Part shown: positions 56,112 through 64,000 of the stretch, piece after piece
How the letters are laid out: each line of letters opens with the position of its first letter
Numbering within the stretch: the stretch's first letter is position 1
From: an uncultured Bacteroides sp.
Lineage (GTDB): Bacteria; Bacteroidota; Bacteroidia; Bacteroidales; Bacteroidaceae
Assembly: GCA_958477465.1 (NCBI GenBank)
Contig: CAUEFX010000004.1
Location: 73,551-137,550 of the forward strand
Length of the DNA: 64,000 nucleotides
Direction: 5' to 3'
The notes under the pieces: generated by a model
Databases searched by the model: none
What the model was told of the DNA's origin: nothing
Seen by the model: the letters and a program-made list of their open reading frames with translations, nothing else
Translations under genes and position numbers: made by a program

Positions 56112-56993
56112 ATGAGCCGGAAAAAGAATCAAAAGAAAAAGAGCAACAAAAAGCGCTATCATATAGAATGTATTATTACTATTATAGTTTTAATACCTGT
56201 TTTTTACGGTTTATACCTTTACCTTCAACAACCCGAGACACTCCCCTCTCCTCCGGCAAAGGAAGTCGCAATACCTGCTACACCTGTTTGCCAGACGATG
56301 CCGACAGCCGAAGAACTCGCAATACCGCAAATGATTGTTCCCAGAAAAGAACAAATCATTCACCATACCGGATATACCGTTTCCTATAATGAGAATCTCT
56401 GCCTGCCCAACTGGGTTGCGTATGAACTGACACGACAGGAGACACAAGGTAATGCCCAAAGAACAAACCGCTTCATTAGCGATCCTTCAGTAAAAGGTGT
56501 CATTGCCACCAATAGCGATTATGCACGTTCGGGATATGACAAAGGGCACATGGCTCCCGCTGCCGATATGAAATGGAACAGTACGGCAATGAAAGAATCA
56601 TTTTACTTTAGCAACATGTGCCCGCAACATCCGGAGCTGAACAGACGCAAATGGAAAGACTTGGAAGAAAAAGTGCGGGATTGGGCCATTGCCGACAGCG
56701 CTATTATTATAATTTGCGGACCTATCATAGAAAAGACACCACAGAAAATAGGAAAAAACAAGGTAACAGTTCCGCAGAAATTCTTCAAGGTCATTTTATC
56801 ACCTTTTACCGCATCACCCAAAGCCATTGGATTTCTATTTAAAAACGAACGTTCCGTATCCCCACTCGCAACTTACGCAGTCCCGGTAGATAGCATTGAA
56901 ACACTGACGGGAATGGATTTCTTCTCCCCGCTGCCCGATGAATTGGAAAATAGAATAGAATCACAGGTAAATAGTGCCCAGTGGGGACTGTAG
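56112..56993 (+). CDS. DNA/RNA non-specific endonuclease (NucA-like), membrane-anchored
   Basis: 293 residues. A very basic head, then one membrane helix (about 17-38) and a Pro-rich spacer, then the nuclease domain facing the periplasm. The active-site block is SGYDKGHMAPAADMKW, a variant of the DRGH motif with Lys for Arg (DKGH). The metal-ligand Asn is in YFSNMCPQHPELNR. Probable role: degrade nucleic acid for nutrition or on entry. Monocistronic. It lies 150 nt before mltG. Confidence 0.88.
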   Translation: MSRKKNQKKKSNKKRYHIECIITIIVLIPVFYGLYLYLQQPETLPSPPAKEVAIPATPVCQTMPTAEELAIPQMIVPRKEQIIHHTGYTVSYNENLCLPNWVAYELTRQETQGNAQRTNRFISDPSVKGVIATNSDYARSGYDKGHMAPAADMKWNSTAMKESFYFSNMCPQHPELNRRKWKDLEEKVRDWAIADSAIIIICGPIIEKTPQKIGKNKVTVPQKFFKVILSPFTASPKAIGFLFKNERSVSPLATYAVPVDSIETLTGMDFFSPLPDELENRIESQVNSAQWGL

Positions 56994-57143
56994 ATCGAAC
57001 CGAACTCTGATTCCACCCCTCTAAGAAGCGTCAAGACCACACCAGAAAGATAAAGGTATACTTGATATTTTTTTATCACACCGGCATATAAATCGAGATT
57101 TATACTTAAATTTGATGAGTTTTTATAATATGAACACCTTTCT

Positions 57144-58181
57144 ATGGACAAGAAAAAGAAAAAAATCCTTATCGCCCTAACGGCCATCTTCTTTATAGTT
57201 TGCATAGCAGGAATCGGCATCATCTATTATTACCTCCTGTATCCGCAATTTCATCCTGCCCAAACAGTTTATGTGTACGTAGACCGTGACGATACGGCAG
57301 ATTCCATCTATAACAAGGTTAAAACGAAAGGACATCCCGGCAACCTTACCGGATTCCGTTGGATGGCGAAATATCGCAAATTAGAGAAAACCATCCACAC
57401 CGGCCGCTACGCCATTCGCCCCGGAGAAAATGTATACCATGTCTACAGCAGGATATCCCGCGGTTATCAGGAACCGGTCAACTTGACAATCGGCAGCGTG
57501 AGAACGCTCGACAGACTGGCACATAATGTAGCCAAACAATTGATGATAGACTCCACCGAAATCGCAACTCTGCTATTCGATTCCACCTTCCAGCAAAAAA
57601 TGGGGTACGACAAAGAGACAATGGCATGCATGTTTATTCCCGAAACGTACCAAGTGTACTGGGATATGAGCGCCGACAGCTTCTTCGAACGCATGCAGAA
57701 GGAACATAAAAAATTCTGGAATAACGAACGTCTTGCCAAAGCGCAAGCCATCGGAATGACCCCGGAAGAAGTGTGTACCCTGGCATCCATCGTAGAAGAA
57801 GAGACCAACAACAATGGGGAAAAGCCTATGGTGGCAGGATTATACATCAACCGGCTGCAAAGAGGTATGCCGCTTCAGGCAGATCCCACTATCAAATTTG
57901 CATTGCAAAACTTCGGATTAAGAAGAATCACCAATGAGAACCTGCAAGTAGAATCGCCATACAATACTTATACAAATACCGGACTTCCCCCGGGGCCGAT
58001 CCGCATACCCTCCGTCAAAGGCATAGACAGCGTCCTCAACTACGCAAAACACAATTACATTTATATGTGTGCGAAAGAAGATTTTTCGGGTACCCACAAT
58101 TTCGCGTCCAATTATGCCGACCATATAGCGAATGCCAGAAAATACTGGAAAGCATTGAACGAAAGAAAGATTTTTGAGTAA
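57144..58181 (+). CDS. mltG: Endolytic murein transglycosylase
   Basis: Cuts nascent peptidoglycan strands (YceG family). 345 residues. One N-terminal membrane helix (about 10-31), a LysM-like stretch (YRKLEKTIHTGRYAIRPGEN), then the catalytic domain with Glu in LASIVEEETNN and the closing YNTYTNTGLPPGPI motif. -7 box TAAATTTG at 57107-57114. Monocistronic. Confidence 0.93.
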   Translation: MDKKKKKILIALTAIFFIVCIAGIGIIYYYLLYPQFHPAQTVYVYVDRDDTADSIYNKVKTKGHPGNLTGFRWMAKYRKLEKTIHTGRYAIRPGENVYHVYSRISRGYQEPVNLTIGSVRTLDRLAHNVAKQLMIDSTEIATLLFDSTFQQKMGYDKETMACMFIPETYQVYWDMSADSFFERMQKEHKKFWNNERLAKAQAIGMTPEEVCTLASIVEEETNNNGEKPMVAGLYINRLQRGMPLQADPTIKFALQNFGLRRITNENLQVESPYNTYTNTGLPPGPIRIPSVKGIDSVLNYAKHNYIYMCAKEDFSGTHNFASNYADHIANARKYWKALNERKIFE

Positions 58182-58325
58182 TTCTGTAATAAAATGATCT
58201 TGAAAATACCTCTTTCTTCTATAAAAAAACTTTTTATATCCTCCGGTGTGGAAATCTCATGATTTTCATCTAAATTTGTCCAAATAAACAATAAAACTGT
58301 GACTAACACCAATTAAAAAAGATAT

Positions 58326-59918
58326 ATGAGCAAGCAACTCTTACTTGGCGATGAAGCCATTGCACAATCCGCATTGGATGCCGGACTTTCGGGCGTTTAT
58401 GCCTATCCGGGCACCCCTTCAACTGAGATAACGGAATATATCCAATCATCTCCCATCACAAAAGAACGGAACATACACAGCCGTTGGGCCACCAACGAGA
58501 AGACAGCCATGGAGGCCGCCTTAGGAATGTCATTCGTAGGCAAACGGGCGCTGGTCTGCATGAAACACGTAGGCATGAATGTAGCAGCCGACTGTTTTAT
58601 CAATTCAGCGATCACCGGTGTAAAAGGCGGACTTATCGTCGTTGCAGCCGATGACCCCAGTATGCACTCCTCCCAAAACGAACAGGACAGTCGTTTTTAC
58701 GGTGATTTTTCATTGATTCCGATGTATGAACCGAGCAATCAGCAAGAGGCTTACGATATGGTTTACAACGGATTCGAATTTTCAGAAAAGATAGGCGAAC
58801 CGTTATTGATGCGTATGGTTACCCGCCTGGCGCACTCCCGTTCCGGAGTAGAGCGAAAAGCTCCGAAGCCACAGAATGAAATATCTTTCGGAGAAGATCC
58901 GCGCCAATTCATTCTTTTGCCGGGCAATGCACGCAAACGCTATAAAGCATTGTTGTCACGTCAGGACGAATTCATCAAAGCATCCGAAGAATCTCCCTAT
59001 AACAAATATACCGACGGCCCGAACAAAAAGACTGGTATCATAGCCTGTGGCATCGGATACAACTATCTGATGGAAAACTATCCGGAGGGCTGCGAATATC
59101 CGGTATTGAAAATAGGACAATATCCACTGCCAAAAAAACAATTAATGCAGCTGGTAGAGGCTTGTGATGAGATACTTGTCTTGGAAGACGGCCAGCCGTT
59201 TGTAGAAAAACAGCTGAAGGGCTATCTGGGGCTTGGTCTGAAAGTAAAAGGCCGTCTTGACGGCACACTTTCACAAGACGGAGAATTAAACCCGGATTCC
59301 GTAGCACGTGCCATAGGAAAAGAGAACAAATCCGAATTTAAAGTCCCCGATATTGTAGAGGTACGCCCACCCGCCCTTTGTGAAGGCTGTGGCCATCGCG
59401 ATATGTATACTACCTTGACCCAAGTACTGAAAGAAGAATATCCTGCCCACAAAGTATTCAGTGACATCGGATGTTATACCTTGGGAGCCAATGCACCGTT
59501 CAATGCCATAAACTCCTGTGTCGACATGGGAGCGTCCATCACGATGGCAAAAGGTGCCGCTGATGGAGGATTGCATCCCGCCGTAGCCGTTATAGGCGAT
59601 TCTACTTTCACCCACTCCGGAATGACCGGATTGCTGGATTGCGTCAATGAAAATTCAGATGTCACCATTGTCATCTCCGACAACGAGACAACAGCGATGA
59701 CAGGCGGTCAGGATTCCGCTGGAACAGGACGTATCGAAGCAATCTGTACCGGAATCGGAGTAGATCCCGCACACATCCGAGTAGTGGTTCCTTTAAAGAA
59801 AAACTACGATGAAATGAAACAGGTAATACGGGAAGAGCTCGATTATCACGGTGTATCCGTTATTATCCCCCGCAGGGAATGTATACAAACATTAGCACGT
59901 AAAAAAAAAAGTAAATAA
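58326..59918 (+). CDS. iorA: Indolepyruvate:ferredoxin oxidoreductase alpha subunit
   Basis: Oxidative decarboxylation of aryl-pyruvates (from Trp, Phe, Tyr) to aryl-acetyl-CoA, reducing ferredoxin. The N-terminal pyrimidine domain begins LLLGDEAIAQSALDAGLSGV (GTPSTEITE follows). The TPP-binding domain has CEGCGHRDMY, GDSTFTHSGMTGLL and SDNETTAMTGGQ. 530 residues; the C-terminal two-cluster ferredoxin domain known in archaeal IorA is absent, as the protein ends RRECIQTLARKKKSK. An external ferredoxin is needed. 3 nt before iorB. Confidence 0.92.
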   Translation: MSKQLLLGDEAIAQSALDAGLSGVYAYPGTPSTEITEYIQSSPITKERNIHSRWATNEKTAMEAALGMSFVGKRALVCMKHVGMNVAADCFINSAITGVKGGLIVVAADDPSMHSSQNEQDSRFYGDFSLIPMYEPSNQQEAYDMVYNGFEFSEKIGEPLLMRMVTRLAHSRSGVERKAPKPQNEISFGEDPRQFILLPGNARKRYKALLSRQDEFIKASEESPYNKYTDGPNKKTGIIACGIGYNYLMENYPEGCEYPVLKIGQYPLPKKQLMQLVEACDEILVLEDGQPFVEKQLKGYLGLGLKVKGRLDGTLSQDGELNPDSVARAIGKENKSEFKVPDIVEVRPPALCEGCGHRDMYTTLTQVLKEEYPAHKVFSDIGCYTLGANAPFNAINSCVDMGASITMAKGAADGGLHPAVAVIGDSTFTHSGMTGLLDCVNENSDVTIVISDNETTAMTGGQDSAGTGRIEAICTGIGVDPAHIRVVVPLKKNYDEMKQVIREELDYHGVSVIIPRRECIQTLARKKKSK

Positions 59919-59921
59919 GCC

Positions 59922-60503
59922 ATGAAAAAAGATATTATACTATCAGGAGTAGGCGGACAAGGTATCCTGTCAATCGCTACAGTCATCGGTGAAGCAGCCC
60001 TGAAAGCCGGACTTTACATGAAACAGGCAGAAGTGCACGGAATGAGCCAACGCGGTGGAGACGTACAGTCCAACCTGCGTATCAGCGACCAGCCCATCGC
60101 TTCGGATCTGATACCATCGGGAAAATGTGATCTGATCATATCCTTAGAGCCCATGGAAGGGTTACGGTATCTCCCCTATCTTAGCCCGGAAGGGTGGTTG
60201 GTAACCAATGAAACGCCGTTTATCAACATCCCGAATTATCCGGCTGAGGAGAAAGTACTGGAAGAGATCAACAAGCTGCCTCACAAGGTGGTGCTGAACG
60301 TAGACAAAGTAGCCAAAGAAGTAGGATCGGCACGTGTTGCCAATATTGTTCTGTTAGGAGCCACGATCCCATTCTTAGGAATAGATTACGCGAAGATACA
60401 GGACAGTATCCGTGAAATATTCCAGCGCAAAGGAGATGCAATCGTAGAAATGAACCTCAAAGCATTGGCTGCCGGAAAAGACATAGCAGAAAATTTAATG
60501 TAA
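59922..60503 (+). CDS. iorB: Indolepyruvate oxidoreductase beta subunit
   Basis: Gamma-domain subunit of the 2-oxoacid:ferredoxin oxidoreductase family, 193 residues. Family marks: SGVGGQGILSIATVIGEAAL (dinucleotide-like loop) and MKQAEVHGMSQRGGDVQSNL. It forms the heterodimer with IorA and is coupled to it by 3 nt. The next gene, a phenylacetate-CoA ligase, acts on the same aryl-acetyl compounds. Confidence 0.93.
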   Translation: MKKDIILSGVGGQGILSIATVIGEAALKAGLYMKQAEVHGMSQRGGDVQSNLRISDQPIASDLIPSGKCDLIISLEPMEGLRYLPYLSPEGWLVTNETPFINIPNYPAEEKVLEEINKLPHKVVLNVDKVAKEVGSARVANIVLLGATIPFLGIDYAKIQDSIREIFQRKGDAIVEMNLKALAAGKDIAENLM

Positions 60504-60512
60504 TCTGTGTAT

Positions 60513-60576
60513 CCTGCCGATATGCCGGTTGGCGCAAAACAGTCCAAGCCATGTATGCAGCCGGCATATCGACAGG
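60513..60576 (+). repeat. 19-bp hairpin between iorB and paaK
   Basis: CCTGCCGATATGCCGGTTG at 60513-60531 and CAGCCGGCATATCGACAGG at 60558-60576 pair over 19 positions with one mismatch and one G-T. There is no T run, so it looks more like mRNA processing or translation control. AACAGTCCAAGCCATGTATGCA, inside it (60538-60559), is an imperfect copy (18 of 22) of the paaK start region at 60591-60612. Confidence 0.65.
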
Positions 60577-60603
60577 GCTGCACATAGAATAACTGTCCAA
60601 ACC

Positions 60604-61911
60604 ATGAATACAAAATACTGGGAAGAAGAAATAGAAACGATGAGTCGTGAAAAACTGAAGGAATTGCAGTTGCAACGACTACGTAAAACAATTTCCATAG
60701 CTGCAAACGCTCCTTTCTATAAGGAAGTTTTCGCCAAACACGGCATTACAGCCGACTCCATCCGCTCACTGGAAGACATCCGCAAAATTCCATTCACCAC
60801 CAAAGCGGATATGCGTGCCCATTACCCTTTCGGTCTTGTGGCCGGTGATATGAAAAATGACGGGATACGAATCCACTCTTCCAGCGGCACCACCGGCAAC
60901 CCGACCGTGATAGTACACTCACAGCACGATCTTGACTCATGGGCAAACTTAGTGGCACGCTGCCTTTACATGGTTGGAATCCGTAAGACCGATGTATTTC
61001 AGAACAGTTCCGGATACGGAATGTTTACAGGCGGATTAGGATTTCAGTACGGCGCCGAACGGTTAGGGGCATTAACCGTACCTGCCGCTGCCGGTAACAG
61101 CAAGCGCCAGATAAAGTTTATCAACGACTTTAAGACGACCGCCCTGCATGCGATTCCCAGCTATGCCATACGCCTGGCCGAAGTATTCCAGGAAGAGGGT
61201 CTGGACCCGGCAGGTACTACCCTGAAAACGCTGGTTATCGGAGCCGAACCACATACCGACGAACAAAGAAAAAAGATAGAACGCATGCTGGGAGTGAAAG
61301 CCTACAACAGCTTTGGCATGACAGAGATGAATGGTCCGGGAGTAGCCTTCGAATGTACCGAACAAAACGGTATGCACTTTTGGGAAGACTGCTATTACGT
61401 AGAAATTATCAATCCGGAAACCGGTGAACCTGTCCCCGAAGGGGAAATAGGAGAATTGGTACTGACCACACTCGACCGGGAGATGATGCCCCTGATTCGC
61501 TACCGTACACGCGATCTTACACGTATCCTCCCAGGGAAATGCCCTTGTGGACGCACTCACCTGCGCATAGACCGTATCAAAGGACGCAGCGACGATATGT
61601 TCATCATCAAAGGGGTCAATATTTTCCCAATGCAAGTCGAGAAGATATTGGTACAATTCCCGGAATTAGGCAGTAATTATCTCATTACCCTGGAAACCGT
61701 CAACAATCAGGATGAGATGGTCGTTGAAGTAGAGCTGAGCGACCTTTCTACCGACAACTATATCGAGCTAGAGCGTGTCCGTAAAGAAATCACCCGCCAA
61801 TTGAAAGACGAAATATTAGTAACACCTAAGCTGAAATTGGTCAAAAAGGGTTCTTTACCACAAAGCGAAGGAAAAGCCGTAAGAGTAAAAGACCTGAGGG
61901 ATAATAAATAA
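60604..61911 (+). CDS. paaK: Phenylacetate-CoA ligase
   Basis: AMP-forming ligase activating phenylacetate or indoleacetate; with IorAB it can run towards free acid plus ATP. 435 residues from MNTKYWEEEIETMSREKL. Motifs: SSSGTTGNPTVIVHS (nucleotide loop), FGMTEMNGPG, YRTRDLTR and IKGVNIFP. An in-frame start at 60529 was rejected since it reads through the hairpin. Third gene of the ior-paa unit. Confidence 0.93.
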   Translation: MNTKYWEEEIETMSREKLKELQLQRLRKTISIAANAPFYKEVFAKHGITADSIRSLEDIRKIPFTTKADMRAHYPFGLVAGDMKNDGIRIHSSSGTTGNPTVIVHSQHDLDSWANLVARCLYMVGIRKTDVFQNSSGYGMFTGGLGFQYGAERLGALTVPAAAGNSKRQIKFINDFKTTALHAIPSYAIRLAEVFQEEGLDPAGTTLKTLVIGAEPHTDEQRKKIERMLGVKAYNSFGMTEMNGPGVAFECTEQNGMHFWEDCYYVEIINPETGEPVPEGEIGELVLTTLDREMMPLIRYRTRDLTRILPGKCPCGRTHLRIDRIKGRSDDMFIIKGVNIFPMQVEKILVQFPELGSNYLITLETVNNQDEMVVEVELSDLSTDNYIELERVRKEITRQLKDEILVTPKLKLVKKGSLPQSEGKAVRVKDLRDNK

Positions 61912-61962
61912 ACAGGAATAAACAAAGTATACCTTAGTATATTCATACTTCAATCTATATAT

Positions 61963-62529
61963 ATGGAACTATTGAAAAGAAGAATTCTACAAGACGGAAA
62001 ATGCTTCGAAGGAGGCATTCTGAAAGTAGACAGCTTTATAAACCACCAGATGGACCCCGTACTGATGAAATCCATCGGAGTGGAATTCGTACGTCTTTTT
62101 GCAGGAACCAATGTCAATAAAATCATGACTATAGAGGCCAGCGGCATCGCTCCGGCCATCATGACCGGTTATCTGATGGACTTACCGGTGGTATTTGCCA
62201 AAAAGAAATCCCCCAAAACCATACAGAATGCACTGAGCACCACCATTCACTCATTCACCAAAGACCGCGATTACGAAGTCGTCATCAGCAGTGATTTTCT
62301 AACGCCCGAAGACAATGTTCTTTTCGTAGATGATTTTCTGGCATACGGAAATGCCGCCTTAGGCATATTGGACTTGATCAAGCAGTCCGGAGCCAATCTG
62401 GTTGGAATGGGGTTCATTATCGAAAAAGCCTTTCAAAACGGGCGTAAGGCGCTCGAAGAAAAAGGGGTGCGCGTAGAGAGTCTGGCCATTATAGAAGACC
62501 TGTCCAATTGCCAGATTAAAATAAGATAA
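61963..62529 (+). CDS. xpt: Xanthine phosphoribosyltransferase
   Basis: Salvages xanthine to XMP with PRPP. 188 residues, B. subtilis Xpt type. The PRPP-binding loop is [16 protein letters not shown] (about 119-134), and the base-binding N-terminus is [20 protein letters not shown]. No purine riboswitch was seen in the 51-nt space to paaK. Convergent with the flavodoxin/ferredoxin gene (3-nt gap). Confidence 0.93.
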   Translation: MELLKRRILQDGKCFEGGILKVDSFINHQMDPVLMKSIGVEFVRLFAGTNVNKIMTIEASGIAPAIMTGYLMDLPVVFAKKKSPKTIQNALSTTIHSFTKDRDYEVVISSDFLTPEDNVLFVDDFLAYGNAALGILDLIKQSGANLVGMGFIIEKAFQNGRKALEEKGVRVESLAIIEDLSNCQIKIR

Positions 62530-62532
62530 TCC

Positions 62533-63300
62533 CTATTTTTCATTCGGATTAAAATATTGTCCTTTTTTTCTCGTCGCACTTCCATATTGTACAGCGTTTC
62601 GGGGACAGATATGATAGCAGGCCAAACAAGAGGTACAGTCTGTCCCCCAAACCGGTTTCCATCCTACCATCACAATATTATTCATAGGACAAGCCTTCTC
62701 ACAACGCTTGCAAGCGATACAGGCATCTGTAGCCCGAAATTTCTTTGCAGATATTCCCCACTTTATGAAAAGCGGGTTAATCAGCTTCGTCTTTATAAAA
62801 GGGAAACTGCCTTCATGACACTGAAACATCTCCTTTCTTTCTGCCAACAGACTGCCTATTTCTGCCAACCTCGGAACCGCATCGGTCAATTTCCGCCTTT
62901 CAACCTCCTTTGAGTCCACATCGAATCCCGGAAGCAACACATAATTATTAGGCATAATGACAGAAAAGCCGGCATCACATTTCCATCCCCTTCTTGCCAC
63001 AGCCTTGCAAAACACCTGCTGGGTCAATCCCGTGTCATCTCCACAAGAACAGACAAAAAAAAGATACTGCTTATCATAACGCTGAAGATTCAGTTGCCCA
63101 ATAAACTGCAACACTATGGGAGGAGGCCCCCAGGAATACACAGGAAACACAAAGCCGATTTTTTCTTCATCAGCCATTTCATAATCAAATCCAGCATTCC
63201 GCATTGTTTCCGGAATAAGCACCAACTGCTCCTTAAGCCTGTCGGCAAGCTGTTCTGCAATCCATTTGGAGTTTCCTGTACCTGAGAAATAAAAAATCAT
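62533..63300 (-). CDS. Flavodoxin-like plus 2[4Fe-4S] ferredoxin protein (EFR1 family)
   Basis: 255 residues. The N-terminus is flavodoxin-like (FYFSGTGNSKWIAEQL; FVFPVYSWGPPPIV). The C-terminal 80 residues carry two cluster motifs, CIACKRCEKACP and CTSCLACYHICP. Electron-transfer protein; partner unknown. A role as acceptor for the nearby iorAB enzyme is possible but unproved, since it lies on the other strand. Confidence 0.88.
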   Translation of the reverse strand: MIFYFSGTGNSKWIAEQLADRLKEQLVLIPETMRNAGFDYEMADEEKIGFVFPVYSWGPPPIVLQFIGQLNLQRYDKQYLFFVCSCGDDTGLTQQVFCKAVARRGWKCDAGFSVIMPNNYVLLPGFDVDSKEVERRKLTDAVPRLAEIGSLLAERKEMFQCHEGSFPFIKTKLINPLFIKWGISAKKFRATDACIACKRCEKACPMNNIVMVGWKPVWGTDCTSCLACYHICPRNAVQYGSATRKKGQYFNPNEK

Positions 63301-63341
63301 AATTGGATTTTTTATATATCATACTTAAAAAGAAGAGGAAT

Positions 63342-63529
63342 AAAAAAAAGCCGCACCGACGATGTGATGAAACTCTGATAGAACAAGATTTGAGTGCTCG
63401 CCCTCTTTGTAATCCACCGGCATAAAGCTGTCCCGAAGGATGTGGCCCGCCATTGAGAGCTGAAGCGTTCTCGGTATATCAGATTAATTTGAAGAGTTTC
63501 CCGATCAAGTCGATACGGCTAATATTTTA
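63342..63529 (-). ncRNA. ssrS: 6S-like RNA (Bacteroidales-1 motif)
   Basis: Own promoter on the minus strand: TTG (63566-63564), 20-nt spacer, TACATTTG (63543-63536). The transcript of about 185 nt has 5' AGCCGTATCGAC (63520-63509) pairing fully (with G-T pairs) to 3' GTCGGTGCGGCT (63360-63349), followed by eight T. Inside, GAAACTCT (63500-63493) pairs with AGAGTTTC (63376-63369), with further stems up to a TCC-TTCG-GGA tip. This is a long rod with open bubbles, as in 6S RNA. The Bacteroidales-1 RNA motif is reported just downstream of the L20 gene, exactly this position. Confidence 0.82.
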
Positions 63530-63535
63530 ACTACA

Positions 63536-63566
63536 CAAATGTAACGACTTTGTATGAAATAAACAA
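63536..63566 (-). promoter_or_regulatory. Promoter of the 6S-like RNA
   Basis: Minus strand TTG at 63566-63564, 20-nt spacer and TACATTTG at 63543-63536. It separates the RNA from the rplT transcript, which ends at its own terminator. Confidence 0.75.
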
Positions 63567-63630
63567 GGAAATATAGAATTTGTTTATTCTAAAAGTTGCT
63601 TTTTTGTAGTCTGAAAATCTTTAGCAGGAA

Positions 63631-63663
63631 TAAAAATGCCGGTCACTTTTCAGCAACCGGCAT
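63631..63663 (-). terminator. Terminator of rplT
   Basis: ATGCCGGT / ACCGGCAT perfect 8-bp stem, followed on the minus strand by TTTTTATTCC. It lies 24 nt after the rplT stop. Confidence 0.8.
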
Positions 63664-63686
63664 CTATTATTCTTAAACTGTGTAAC

Positions 63687-64000
63687 TTAAGCAGCTTTAG
63701 CTTTTGCAACTACAGCTTTGAAAGCTTCCGGATGATTCATTGCTAAATCAGCCAAAACCTTACGGTTTATCTCGATACCGGCTTTATGCAAACCACCCAT
63801 CAATTTAGAATATGACATTCCTTCAAGACGTGCAGCTGCATTGATACGTTGTATCCAAAGAGCGCGGAAGTTTCTTTTCTTGTTTCTACGGTCACGGAAC
63901 GCGTATGTCAAACCCTTTTCCCAAGTGTTTTTAGCTACGGTCCAAACATTTTTTCTTGCACCAAAGTAACCTCTGGTTAATTTCAAAATTTTCTTTCTTC
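63687..64000 (-). CDS. rplT: 50S ribosomal protein L20, 5' end cut by window edge
   Basis: Assembly protein of the large ribosomal subunit. The frame is open to the last base of the window, and reads [18 protein letters not shown] at its visible start, which is internal to L20. About 15 N-terminal residues are missing. The body ([39 protein letters not shown]) is diagnostic. rpmI (L35) and infC are expected upstream, beyond the edge. Confidence 0.96.
   Translation of the reverse strand, partial: RKKILKLTRGYFGARKNVWTVAKNTWEKGLTYAFRDRRNKKRNFRALWIQRINAAARLEGMSYSKLMGGLHKAGIEINRKVLADLAMNHPEAFKAVVAKAKAA

Noticed and set aside
61912..61962. Purine riboswitch ahead of xpt
   Set aside because: The 51-nt spacer is too short and lacks the conserved junction elements.

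Overview
The window is a 64-kb piece of a gut Bacteroides-type chromosome (Bacteroidota). The evidence is the type III glutamine synthetase, the trp gene order B-E-G-D-C-F-A, SusC/SusD outer-membrane pairs, an UpxY-type NusG homologue, a serine-type sulfatase, and many promoters of the Bacteroides form (TTTG or TTG, 19-21 nt, TAnnTTTG). No rRNA, CRISPR array or complete insertion sequence was seen. Both edges cut a gene: amtB on the left and rplT on the right.

Layout. 1-5.6 kb: ammonium transporter, glutamine synthetase III, an HdeD-like membrane protein, an iron alcohol dehydrogenase and an unlisted 36-residue membrane protein. 5.7-12.4 kb: a complete trp operon behind a textbook attenuator with a Trp-Trp-Trp leader peptide. 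12.6-14.3 kb: L-asparaginase, then a 22-nt tandem mini-hairpin array and a large inverted repeat. 14.6-20.4 kb: an LruC-domain lipoprotein and a four-gene polysaccharide set (receiver protein, receiver-like/sugar-phosphate transferase fusion, glycosyltransferase-like membrane protein, hexapeptide acyltransferase), then a probable small RNA. 21.2-24.3 kb: an alpha-L-fucosidase and sulfatase pair. 24.6-28.4 kb: an ABC-F ATPase, grpE and dnaJ. 28.4-52.4 kb: a complete sialic acid (nan) utilisation locus, with fourteen genes on the minus strand facing a divergent ROK regulator. 52.4-56 kb: an orphan UpxY-like antiterminator, tRNA-Thr, an AbiF-like HEPN abortive-infection gene with a structured leader RNA, and a HigBA pair. 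56-63.3 kb: a nuclease, mltG, iorAB-paaK, xpt and a flavodoxin/ferredoxin fusion. 63.3-64 kb: a 6S-like (Bacteroidales-1) RNA downstream of rplT.

How the genes work together. The nan locus can release sialic acid outside the cell or in the periplasm (O-acetylesterase, GH33 sialidase, GH20 hexosaminidase), import it (NanO/NanU, then the NanT carrier), equilibrate its anomers (YhcH/NanQ), cleave it to ManNAc and pyruvate (NanL) and epimerise ManNAc to GlcNAc (NanE), probably under ROK control. Together with the fucosidase and sulfatase this suits mucin-type host glycans. amtB and glnN assimilate ammonium. iorAB-paaK handle aryl-pyruvates and aryl-acetates made from aromatic amino acids.

The most interesting signals are the AbiF-like HEPN gene with its 5' hairpin RNA, the dispersed 22-nt tandem-hairpin family (two loci), the three uncharacterised secreted proteins inside the nan locus (one with a type IX secretion-like C-terminus), the palindromic repeats with variable cores, and a 21-nt motif shared by the trp leader and a putative small RNA.
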